Assembly (NCBI GenBank): GCA_012522135.1
Contig: JAAYLA010000210.1
Span: 1 to 39,528 of the forward strand
Direction of reading: 5' to 3'
DNA from: Bacillota bacterium
Lineage (GTDB): Bacteria > Bacillota > Limnochordia > DTU080 > JAAYLA01
Length of the DNA stretch: 39,528 nucleotides
The notes under the pieces were generated by a model that saw only the letters and a list, made by a program, of their open reading frames with translations, had not been told where the DNA came from and did not search any database. Position 1 is the first letter of the stretch. Each line of letters opens with the position of its first letter. This document shows positions 9,781 to 18,053 of the stretch, piece by piece. Made by a program: the position numbers and the translations under genes.

Positions 9781-10787
9781 TACGCCGAGCCCTCCTCCGC
9801 ATAAACGTGGCGCAGCGCGGTCGGACCTTCGGGCGGAGGCGCGGCCTCGGCCTTGCGAGCTGCTTCCAACGCCTCCTGCCGCGCCCGTTCCTCGAGTTGC
9901 TCCAGTTCTTCAGAGGAGGCAAGTCCGTGGGACAGCACGTACTCCCTGAGGCGGCGCACCGGATCCTGCTCCCTGCGGGCACGTTCCACCTCTTCCCGCG
10001 GCCTGTACTTGCGGTCGTCGTCATTCGTCGTGTGGGGATCCATGCGGTAAGTGAGGGCCTCGATCAGGGTCGGCCCCTCGCCTCGCCGGGCCCGTTCCAC
10101 CGCTTCGCGCATGGCGCCGTAGACCGCAAACACGTCGGCGCCGTCCACCGTCACGCCGGGTATGCCGTAGGCCAACGCCCGGGTGGCAACATTCGGCACG
10201 GGCGACTGCTTCGCAAAGGGCACCGAGATGGCATAGCGGTTGTTTTGGCAATAGAAAATGACGGGCAGTTTGTGGATGGCGGCGAAGTTGATCCCCTCGT
10301 GGAAGTCGCCTCGCGAAACGGCACCGTCGCCGAAGGAGACCCATACCACCTTGTCTTCCCCCTTCAGCTTGACGGCCAGGCCTAGCCCCGCCGCGTGGGG
10401 AATTTGCGTCCCGACGGGACTCGAGCCGGAGGGGATGTTCAAAGCCTTGTGCCCCCAGTGCTTCGGCATCTGGCGCCCGCCGCTCGACGGGTCGGCGGCC
10501 CGCGCGAATTCACCGAGCATGATCTCCTCCGGCGTCATACCGAGGGCCAGCACGACGGCGGTGTCGCGGTAATACGGCATTGCGACGTCGTGACCGGCAC
10601 GCAACGCCCACACCGCCCCGACCTGGGCACCTTCGTGGCCGATACCGGTGACGGTAAAGGCGATCTTCCCTTGGCGATATAAGATGTTCGCCCGTTCGTC
10701 CAAAGCCCTGGCCAAAACCATGGTGCGGTACATGGCCAAGACATCGCCGTCAGATAGCTCTAGGGCAATGTGTGGCAGTGCATTCAC
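9780..10787 (-). CDS. 2-oxoacid dehydrogenase E1 component alpha subunit
   Basis: TPP-binding GDGAVSRGDFHEGINFAAIHKLPVIFYCQNNRYAIS; stop overlaps the E1 beta start (TAATG). Confidence 0.95.
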   Translation of the reverse strand: MNALPHIALELSDGDVLAMYRTMVLARALDERANILYRQGKIAFTVTGIGHEGAQVGAVWALRAGHDVAMPYYRDTAVVLALGMTPEEIMLGEFARAADPSSGGRQMPKHWGHKALNIPSGSSPVGTQIPHAAGLGLAVKLKGEDKVVWVSFGDGAVSRGDFHEGINFAAIHKLPVIFYCQNNRYAISVPFAKQSPVPNVATRALAYGIPGVTVDGADVFAVYGAMREAVERARRGEGPTLIEALTYRMDPHTTNDDDRKYRPREEVERARREQDPVRRLREYVLSHGLASSEELEQLEERARQEALEAARKAEAAPPPEGPTALRHVYAEEGSA

Positions 10788-10981
10788 GCTCGTATCGGAC
10801 TCCTCTCCACTACAGAACCTGGTCGTCCGTATGGGCAGACGACCCGGTCAATCAATTGTATACCTAAGTGCTGCCAAGAGCCAACATCCCTTTCAGTTAT
10901 TTCCACGCCGCAATTGACATGGTCCTTCCCAATCCCGGGAAGAATGACCTGCTGAGACGGATACCTGCCACAAGAGGGGTG

Positions 10982-11224
10982 GTGAGCCCATTGCAACTTA
11001 CGCAGCGGGATTTTCTATTTCTGGAAGACGCCATGGCCGCGGAGCGGCTGGGAGTCGTGCAGTTTCGGGATATGGCGCGGCATTGCACGGATCAGGAGCT
11101 GCGCGATTTGTGCCTGCAAGCCGCCGACCAGAGCCTGCAGCACTTCGGCCGCTTGCTCAACGTCCTCAACCGGAGCGCGGGCGGGCACGGCACCTTCCAA
11201 ACGTCCTGGCATCAAAATATGTGA
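10982..11224 (+). CDS. CotF-like (ferritin-like helical) spore coat protein
   Basis: LTQRDFLFLEDAMAAERLGVVQFRDMARHCTDQELRDLC...ADQSLQHFGRLLNVL helical pattern; GTG 10982 or TTG 10991 start near GAGGGGTGG. Confidence 0.65.
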   Translation: MSPLQLTQRDFLFLEDAMAAERLGVVQFRDMARHCTDQELRDLCLQAADQSLQHFGRLLNVLNRSAGGHGTFQTSWHQNM

Positions 11225-11236
11225 GGAGTGATCCGG

Positions 11237-11632
11237 ATGACCGATCAGGATCTGATGAACGCCGCCCTGACCGCCCTCAAGCACCAAAGCCACGTATATC
11301 ACGGGCTCACGGAGCACACGGCGAACGAGGGGCTGCTGCGCGAGATCTCAACCCTTCTGAACGAAAAGCAAAGCATGCGCCTGCGTGTGTTCGAGGCGAT
11401 GAACCGGCGGGGATGGTACAACCCGCAACTGATCTCGCAAGCCCAATTGGATCAGCACAAGCAACGCATGAACCAGACGTTCCAGCAGCTGCAGCAGGCA
11501 CCGGCCTACGCGACCGGTCCAGCGCAGTCACCGGGAATCAGCCATCCGGGCATCACGTATCAGGCCTGGGGTCACATGCCACACCCGCAGGCACAGCAAC
11601 CAGCCTGGCAAGGAGCGCACGGCCCGCATTGA
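11237..11632 (+). CDS. CotF-family spore coat protein
   Basis: MTDQDLMNAALTALKHQSHVYHGLTEHTANEGLLREISTLLNEKQSMRLRVFEAMNRRGWY; Gln/Pro-rich C-terminus. ORF track starts at 11228; first likely Met is at 11237. Confidence 0.75.
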   Translation: MTDQDLMNAALTALKHQSHVYHGLTEHTANEGLLREISTLLNEKQSMRLRVFEAMNRRGWYNPQLISQAQLDQHKQRMNQTFQQLQQAPAYATGPAQSPGISHPGITYQAWGHMPHPQAQQPAWQGAHGPH

Positions 11633-11648
11633 CCGCCTGCACGAACCA

Positions 11649-11674
11649 ATCGGGGCCCCCTAGGGAGCCCCGAT
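11649..11674. terminator. Hairpin between convergent genes, likely bidirectional terminator
   Basis: ATCGGGGC-N10-GCCCCGAT perfect 8-bp arms; no strong U tract. Confidence 0.5.
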
Positions 11675-11684
11675 CCGTCTTACG

Positions 11685-11951
11685 TCAGGCAAACTGCTCA
11701 GACAATACCTGTTCCACCTGGGGCACCAGATCTTCCCAGGAGGCTTCGGGCGCCTTGGTGACGGTAACGAAGTTGCCCAGCATGAATACGCCAGCCACTC
11801 CCTCTATCGCGAACAGCGCCGACGCCACGGGCGAGCCCTTTGCGTCCTCGGCGTTCATGTACGACTCGCTCCCGGCTTCTACCACGGGGCGGTCCAAAAC
11901 GAACTTGAGGCTATTCGGGTTGGGCGTCGGCTGGTAGGTAACGTTCGCCAC
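11685..11951 (-). CDS. NFU N-terminal (NifU_N) domain protein, iron-sulfur scaffold-associated
   Basis: VTYQPTPNPNSLKFVLDRPV...SALFAIEGVAGVFMLGNFVTVTK; GTG start with GGAGG. Confidence 0.8.
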   Translation of the reverse strand: MANVTYQPTPNPNSLKFVLDRPVVEAGSESYMNAEDAKGSPVASALFAIEGVAGVFMLGNFVTVTKAPEASWEDLVPQVEQVLSEQFA

Positions 11952-12056
11952 ACGATCTCCTCCTTGGTCAAGTCTTCGGTCGGCGCCATTGTACCACGTC
12001 GAGCCGGGCCTGGCCACGCCGGTACGGTTCTGGCCCTCTTACCCGGCCCTGCTCCG

Positions 12057-13607
12057 CTACTCCGAGCTCCAGCGCGCCAGCACGGTCACGATGACGTCCT
12101 GATAGGTGGTGCTGGGAACGCCGAGCGCGTGGTTGAACATGATACTAAAGACGAGGCGCTCGCCCGTGGCGTTGTCCACGTATCCGCTCAACGTCGATAC
12201 GTTTCCGATGCTGCCGGTCTTGGCCCGGGCGTTGAACTGGGCGGGCGTACCTTGTAACCGGCTGCGCAGCGTCCCTCCTACCATTCGATCGGAAGCGCCC
12301 GCCACCGGCAGCGCGTGATAGAAGTACGGGAAATTTGGCCGGTCGGCCATGTAACGCAGGACGGCGATGAGTTGCTGCGGCGTCACGAGATTCGTCCGGC
12401 CGAGACCCGAACCGTCGGAAATGTTGAAGGATCCGGGTACCCGTACGACGTCCCGCAGGAAGGACTCGATCACGGCCCTGCCCGCCGCCCAGCTGCCTTG
12501 GGAGCGGAATTTCCGGCCCAACGTTTTCAAGATGACCTCGCCATGGCCGTTGTTGCTCAGTTTGAGAAAGGGCACGAGCAGCTGCGACAGGGGCATCGAC
12601 GTATGACCGGCCACGTGCACCAGCTCGCGGCTTACGCGTCCCGGTACCACGTCCCCGGCCACCTCGATGCCGGCTTGCCGCAGCGCGTTGGCAAAAACCG
12701 TTGCGACCAAAGGGGCCGGATCCTGCATGGCGATCCACATAGTCGTCGGGCCTCTCCCAAGGGGCGTGCTACCGGAGACGACGAGGCTGCCGTCATCCGC
12801 CCAGTACGCGGAGATGCTCCCGGTCGACGCCGCGCCCGCCGTGCGCGTCTCGTTTACCACCCGAATGCCGGCGAGGCTGGGCGATATGACGACGAGCCCG
12901 GGTTCAAAAAGGGCACCGGCCGGGTAGACGCTGACCTTCACCGTATTGGCGTCGTAATCGCGGTCGGGCGAAAGCGCCAGGCCCGATACGGGAGCTGCAT
13001 AGTACGCGTCCAAGTAGTCCCACGACCAGCCAGGACCCCGCAGCTGGTCGTCGAAAAAGGAAGCATCGTAGACGACATCGCCCGCTATATGCCGCAGGCC
13101 CCGCGCGTGAAGCAGGCGGGCGAGGCGCTCGAGGTCCTCCTGCAGCAAAGTGGGATCGCCCCCGCCCTGAAGATAGATATTGCCTTCCAGCCGTTCGGGA
13201 AGGGGACCCGTCAGGTGCTCGCTCCCTCCGGCGCTTTCCCACGGATCGAGCCATACCCGGGTTTCCCAAACGTGGTCGGGTCCGAGGAGTTCTAACCCGG
13301 CCGCCGCGGTGATGAGCTTCATGTTCGACGCCGGCATCATCAACTTGGCTCCGTTGAAGTCATAAAGCACCCGGCCGTCCACGGTCTCGACGCGCACTCC
13401 GACCCACGCGGAGTCGACGGTCGGCTGACGGACAACGCCGTCCAACGACTGCACCAGTTCAGCTACGCGCTCCTCGGAGATGGTCCCGGCCGCCTGTCCG
13501 TGCGCTACAGCCGCGGCCATTGCCAGGACGACGAGAACCCACAAGGCAAGTAATCCGCTGCGTCCCAAGGGAAAACGCAATGCGACCGACGGTACACGGA
13601 TCTTCAC
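12057..13607 (-). CDS. dacB: D-alanyl-D-alanine carboxypeptidase/endopeptidase (PBP4 family)
   Basis: N-terminal signal segment; SxxK in MMPASNMKLITA, SxN in KLSNNGHGE, KTG in RAKTGSIGN. Confidence 0.92.
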   Translation of the reverse strand: MKIRVPSVALRFPLGRSGLLALWVLVVLAMAAAVAHGQAAGTISEERVAELVQSLDGVVRQPTVDSAWVGVRVETVDGRVLYDFNGAKLMMPASNMKLITAAAGLELLGPDHVWETRVWLDPWESAGGSEHLTGPLPERLEGNIYLQGGGDPTLLQEDLERLARLLHARGLRHIAGDVVYDASFFDDQLRGPGWSWDYLDAYYAAPVSGLALSPDRDYDANTVKVSVYPAGALFEPGLVVISPSLAGIRVVNETRTAGAASTGSISAYWADDGSLVVSGSTPLGRGPTTMWIAMQDPAPLVATVFANALRQAGIEVAGDVVPGRVSRELVHVAGHTSMPLSQLLVPFLKLSNNGHGEVILKTLGRKFRSQGSWAAGRAVIESFLRDVVRVPGSFNISDGSGLGRTNLVTPQQLIAVLRYMADRPNFPYFYHALPVAGASDRMVGGTLRSRLQGTPAQFNARAKTGSIGNVSTLSGYVDNATGERLVFSIMFNHALGVPSTTYQDVIVTVLARWSSE

Positions 13608-13705
13608 ACCATCGCCCCCCAGAAGATGTCATGCTATATAGGTTTTTTCTACGTTCTTCTCCCACATGCCGATTCCCTCCGAGGCGAAGTTCAGGAAAAA
13701 AGGAG

Positions 13706-13734
13706 TTGACACGAAAGCCGAGGCTCATTATTTT
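13706..13734 (+). promoter_or_regulatory. sigmaA-type promoter upstream of the DUF2089 gene
   Basis: TTGACA - 17 nt - TATTTT. Confidence 0.65.
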
Positions 13735-13798
13735 TAAGGTGATGCTTCAACATCTCTCAACATGGAGGTTGATTTTTTGCAGAAGGAGGCGATATCCG

Positions 13799-14185
13799 TT
13801 GCAACTCAGACCCATCAGCCGGTGCCCGGCGTGCGGCGGCGATTTGTCGATCCGGCGCTTCGAGTGTGAGAGATGCCAGACGGCGATTGAAGGGCGCTTC
13901 CCCCGCTCGCGCCTGGACCGGCTCACGAAAGAGCAACAAGAGTTCGTCGAAGTCTTCCTCTTGGCCCGCGGGAACATAAAAGAGGTGGAACGCATCCTGG
14001 GCATCTCGTATCCGACCGTGCGCAACCGGCTCGACGGCATATTAGAGAGTCTAGGCCACCGGGTCGAAAAAGGCGACGGGTCCACATCCGAACAGCGAAG
14101 CCGGATCCTGTCGGCGCTCGATCGCGGGGAGATCACGGTAAGCCAAGCGATTAAGCAGCTCAGAGGTGATGAGGATGAAGGATGA
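13799..14185 (+). CDS. DUF2089-like protein: zinc-ribbon plus HTH plus C-terminal SHOCT-like helices
   Basis: CPACGGDLSIRRFECERCQTAIEG; ISYPTVRNRLDGILESLG; TTG start after AAGGAGG. Confidence 0.8.
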   Translation: MQLRPISRCPACGGDLSIRRFECERCQTAIEGRFPRSRLDRLTKEQQEFVEVFLLARGNIKEVERILGISYPTVRNRLDGILESLGHRVEKGDGSTSEQRSRILSALDRGEITVSQAIKQLRGDEDEG

Positions 14186-15404
14186 GCGCATCATCATCCT
14201 GCAAATGCTCGAAAAAGGCAAGATAACCGTAGAAGAGGCCGCCGCACTGCTCGACGCCCTTGAGCCAGCTGCAGTGAGGGAGCACAAAGAGGCGCCCGCA
14301 CCGGAGCACGCTGCCGAAACCATTAGCTCAAGGTCCGGACCGGGTGACCGTTGGGAGGAGACAAGAGAACGCATCGACAGCAGCCTGAAGCACCTGCGCG
14401 AGACCTTGCGGGAGAAGGCGCCGACCGGCGATGAGATCAACGCCTTCGTCCGCAAAGTGCAGCAAGGGGTCGCGCAGGTCATCGACGAGCTTCCCGACGT
14501 AGTCAACAGGCTGCTTCACTGGGAGTTCCGCTCGGGATTCACCGGCCGCACTGTGGAGGAACGTTTCAGCGGCACGTTTGCCGAGGGGCAGAAAGTAACC
14601 GTGCGCGTCCACTGTGAGGACGGACCGGTACGTTTTGCCCCCAGCGAAGACGAAGGCTATCACGTGCGGGTCGTGAACCAGGTGCGGGCCGACGACGATG
14701 CCCACGCTAAAGCCTTGAGCCTTGAAACTGTAGACTGGCGGGAGACGGAGAACGGCTTTGAACTAACGTTGAAAAACCACCCGAAGGTCCGCTCCCAAGT
14801 GCACGTCGCGCTGCCCCTCGGGCCAGCCTACATCGTGGACGTCACTTCCGATGACGGTAGCATCGTTTGGGAGAAGCTGCCCGCCGAAGAAGTCCGCCTG
14901 ACCACGCAAGACGGTGCCGTGAAGGTGAGCGACGTGAAGGCCGAGCGGCTCGAGGCGAGAACCGAAGACGGGGCGGTCTGGCTGCACAAGGTCGAAGCCA
15001 ACGAGGTGCGGGCATTGAGCGCCGACGGCGCCGTGCGCTTTCGCGGCTTTGCCCGCCGGCTGCGCTGCGCGACGGACGACGGCGCCGTACGGGCAGCGCT
15101 CATCGCCCCCGCCTTGCCCGAAGTCGACGAAGGCGAACTGCACTGGGAGCTGAGCTCGCAGGACGGGGCGGTATCCCTTTGGGTGCCGACCCGGGACGAT
15201 TACGGCTACCGCTTGCGCCTGACCGCCGGCGAAGGCAGCGTATCCGTATCCCTGCCGGGTATCAATACGACCACGAGCGGAACAGCCGGCCTTACGGGGC
15301 ACACGGCGGGTTTTGAGGAGAAGAGGGTTCGAGCGACTTTGATCCTGCGGACGGAGGACGGAGCGATTCGGGTAGCGGGAGCCCGCGAAGGAGCGGACGC
15401 TTGA
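14175..15404 (+). CDS. SHOCT-like/DUF4097 (YvlB-like) beta-repeat protein
   Basis: N-terminal ERIIILQMLEKGKITVEEAAALLDALE; C-terminal repeated TxDGAV/EDGAV strands. Confidence 0.8.
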   Translation: MKDERIIILQMLEKGKITVEEAAALLDALEPAAVREHKEAPAPEHAAETISSRSGPGDRWEETRERIDSSLKHLRETLREKAPTGDEINAFVRKVQQGVAQVIDELPDVVNRLLHWEFRSGFTGRTVEERFSGTFAEGQKVTVRVHCEDGPVRFAPSEDEGYHVRVVNQVRADDDAHAKALSLETVDWRETENGFELTLKNHPKVRSQVHVALPLGPAYIVDVTSDDGSIVWEKLPAEEVRLTTQDGAVKVSDVKAERLEARTEDGAVWLHKVEANEVRALSADGAVRFRGFARRLRCATDDGAVRAALIAPALPEVDEGELHWELSSQDGAVSLWVPTRDDYGYRLRLTAGEGSVSVSLPGINTTTSGTAGLTGHTAGFEEKRVRATLILRTEDGAIRVAGAREGADA

Positions 15405-15751
15405 TGGGCGCTTTCACCGGAGAGAGGGTCCGCATCCTGCGCATGCTGGAGGAGGGCAAAGTGTCCGTCGACGAGGCGGCCCGGCTGCTCGACGCCCTGG
15501 AAGGTGGAGGTGACGGCAAGGCGCCGCGGGCGCGGCGCATCCGTATCACGGTGCGTGAAAGCGGCCTGTCGCCTCTCCACGTGACCATACCCGTCGGCCT
15601 CGTCGAAAGGCTTGCCCGCCTCGCCGAGCATGCATCCCGGCCGGGAGCGGTCAGTGCCGAGGCCATCGTGCGCCTCGTGGCCGAGGGCAAAGAAGACAAG
15701 CTCCTCGAGATCGAGCACGGCGATCAGCGCATCGAGATCTTCGCGGAATAG
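15404..15751 (+). CDS. SHOCT-like domain protein
   Basis: ERVRILRMLEEGKVSVDEAARLLDALE, paralogous to the N-terminus of the preceding protein; TGATG overlap. Confidence 0.7.
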   Translation: MGAFTGERVRILRMLEEGKVSVDEAARLLDALEGGGDGKAPRARRIRITVRESGLSPLHVTIPVGLVERLARLAEHASRPGAVSAEAIVRLVAEGKEDKLLEIEHGDQRIEIFAE

Positions 15752-15757
15752 GCCGCC

Positions 15758-15786
15758 TTGACAACCCCAGCTAGGGGCGATACGAT
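15758..15786 (+). promoter_or_regulatory. sigmaA promoter positioned for a leaderless transcript
   Basis: TTGACA - 17 nt - TACGAT; ATG at 15793 lies 7 nt past the -10 box. Confidence 0.65.
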
Positions 15787-15792
15787 CGCGGT

Positions 15793-16617
15793 ATGGAACT
15801 TCCAAAAGGCAGAATTCGTCCTCGGGTCGGCCGCCTGCCCTATTTGTTTGCGCTGCCGTTCACTGCGCACTGGGAGGGGGCCGACCGCTTTGAGTTGATC
15901 ACGGCGCCGCCGCGCCAACTCGGCCATCTGACTCGCCACGACGAACTGGACGCAGCGTGCGTCCCCGTTCTCGAGGCTCGATCGCTCAGCCGCCGTTACG
16001 AACCCCTGGGCAACCTGGGGTTCGCTGCCGTTGGCCCCGTGCCCGTGGCCGTACTGGCCGCGCGCCTGGAAATCGAGCTCTTGGGCAGCGCCGCCGTTGG
16101 CGTCTCCGATCAAGGCGCCACCGCCGTGGCCGCGCTCGAGGTGCTGCTTTCCCACGCGTACCGGGTGCGGGAACCGAACATCGTGCCGCTGTCTCCGGAC
16201 CGTTTCGACCTCGGCGCCGTTCTGCTCGTCGGAGACGATGCGATCGAGGCCAGCCGCTCGCCCTCCGCTCCTTTCGTGCATCCCTATGACCTCGCCGGCG
16301 AGTGGCGCAATTGGACCGGCGGTCCGCTTCCCCTTTGCCGCTGGATAGTGCGCAAGAGCTTGCCGGACGAGCAAAAGGAGGAGCTCGAAGCCCTTGTGCG
16401 GCGCAGCGTCACCGAAGTGCTGAAAAATCCCGGTCCGCTGCTCGAATCCCATATCGTCGAGCACGGCCTGTCCTGCTCCGTGCTCGATGCCGAGGCGTGG
16501 CTGCGCTCGTGCACCTATGAGCTCGGACCGGCGGAGGAGCGGGCCGGGCAGCACTTATACGAGCTCCACCGCGAGCTGCATCGCAAAGTCACTTCCTGGC
16601 GCGATCTGTTGGGCTAG
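15793..16617 (+). CDS. MqnA/MqnD-family (menaquinone biosynthesis, chorismate dehydratase-like) protein
   Basis: [13 protein letters not shown] near the N-terminus, periplasmic-binding-like fold pattern with [19 protein letters not shown]; divergent. Confidence 0.6.
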   Translation: MELPKGRIRPRVGRLPYLFALPFTAHWEGADRFELITAPPRQLGHLTRHDELDAACVPVLEARSLSRRYEPLGNLGFAAVGPVPVAVLAARLEIELLGSAAVGVSDQGATAVAALEVLLSHAYRVREPNIVPLSPDRFDLGAVLLVGDDAIEASRSPSAPFVHPYDLAGEWRNWTGGPLPLCRWIVRKSLPDEQKEELEALVRRSVTEVLKNPGPLLESHIVEHGLSCSVLDAEAWLRSCTYELGPAEERAGQHLYELHRELHRKVTSWRDLLG

Positions 16618-17957
16618 GCTCCGCGCCCCGCCTCGGGCGGGTCTTGCAGGTCGAACACGCCGCAAGCCGGCTGCAGAAGCTTTCCAGCAACCGTGCCGTT
16701 GCCGGCCTCCGGCCGGTCGCCCGGCGCGATGATCGTCAGCCCGTCCTGACCGGGTTGCATGAGCCGGGCGACCCCTTCCTCCGTCCCCTGCGCCCGCCGG
16801 CAATACTCGCACTTCGAAGGGTCGTGGGTGTCTCCGTGCTCGGGTTCAGGGTACGACACCACGCGGCCTTCGTAGTTGCGCAGCACGATCTTGCCCGGCG
16901 ACTGGGAAAGAATGTAGTTCGGCCCGACCGGGATCTTGCCTCCGCCCCCCGGCGCGTCCACCACGAAGGTCGGCACGGCGTAACCCGACACGTGGCCGCG
17001 CAGGTGCTCGATGATCTCGATGCCTTTCGATACGGGGGTCCGGAAGTGTTCTATGCCCTCGGACAAGTCGCACTGGTACAGGTAATACGGACGCACTCTG
17101 GCCTTGACTAGCCCGAGCACCAGCTCCTTTTGTATGTAGGGGCAGTCGTTTACGCCCCGCAGCAGCACCGTCTGATTGCCCAACGGAACGCCCCCGTCGG
17201 CTAGCTTGGCCAAGGACTCGACGGCCTCCTTGGTCAGCTCCTTCGGGTGGTTGAAGTGGGTGTTGATCCAGATCGGATGGTACTTGCGGATCATCTGCAC
17301 GAACTCGTCCGTAATGCGGAACGGATTCGTCACCATAACCCTTGTCCCGAAACGGATGACCTCTACGTGGGGGATCTCCCGCAGTTTCTTCAGAATGTAT
17401 TCCAGTCGGCTGTCACCGAGGGACAGGGGGTCGCCTCCCGATATCAACACGTCGCGAACTTGCGGTGTCCTGCGGATATACTCGATCGCCCGATCGATTG
17501 CCGGCGTCGGAATGCTTCCTTCCTTCGACCCGACGAGCCGGCGCCGCGTGCAATGGCGGCAGTACATCGCGCACATCTCGGTCACGATGAAAAGCACGCG
17601 GTCCGGATAGCGGTGGGTGATGAAGGGCACGGGCGAGTCGACGTCTTCGTGCAGAGGATCCCGCATGTCGTGCTTGCCGATGATCGCCTCATCGTCCAAG
17701 GGCAGAGCCTGGCGGCGAATGGGGCACTCCGGATCGTCGGGATCCATGAGCGCGGCATAGTAGGGGTTGATGCCGGCGGGGAACCCCCGCTGGGCATACC
17801 TCAACCCCTCCTCCTCCTCGGGCGTCAGGTTGATTACCTGCTTCAGCTCATCTATCGTACGCAGGCGATTGCGCACCTGCCATTTCCAGTCGGTCCACTC
17901 TTCGATGGAAACGTCCTTCCACAGAGGGATCTCTCGGTAGTCGCGCACCGATTTCAC
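16614..17957 (-). CDS. kamA: L-lysine 2,3-aminomutase (radical SAM, PLP)
   Basis: [15 protein letters not shown] radical-SAM motif; [16 protein letters not shown] and [15 protein letters not shown]-terminal DPSKCEYC. Confidence 0.93.
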   Translation of the reverse strand: MKSVRDYREIPLWKDVSIEEWTDWKWQVRNRLRTIDELKQVINLTPEEEEGLRYAQRGFPAGINPYYAALMDPDDPECPIRRQALPLDDEAIIGKHDMRDPLHEDVDSPVPFITHRYPDRVLFIVTEMCAMYCRHCTRRRLVGSKEGSIPTPAIDRAIEYIRRTPQVRDVLISGGDPLSLGDSRLEYILKKLREIPHVEVIRFGTRVMVTNPFRITDEFVQMIRKYHPIWINTHFNHPKELTKEAVESLAKLADGGVPLGNQTVLLRGVNDCPYIQKELVLGLVKARVRPYYLYQCDLSEGIEHFRTPVSKGIEIIEHLRGHVSGYAVPTFVVDAPGGGGKIPVGPNYILSQSPGKIVLRNYEGRVVSYPEPEHGDTHDPSKCEYCRRAQGTEEGVARLMQPGQDGLTIIAPGDRPEAGNGTVAGKLLQPACGVFDLQDPPEAGRGA

Positions 17958-18053
17958 TCCCCAATAGAATAGATAGGTTGACGGGCCGCAGACGGGCCAT
18001 AACGGGCTGCGAACGAACCGTGCCCGCGCCCACGCGCCCCTCCCCGGCGCATG

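Noticed and set aside
12315-13295. 326-aa plus-strand ORF antisense to dacB
   Set aside because: Shadow ORF; the opposite strand encodes a complete PBP4 with SxxK, SxN and KTG motifs.
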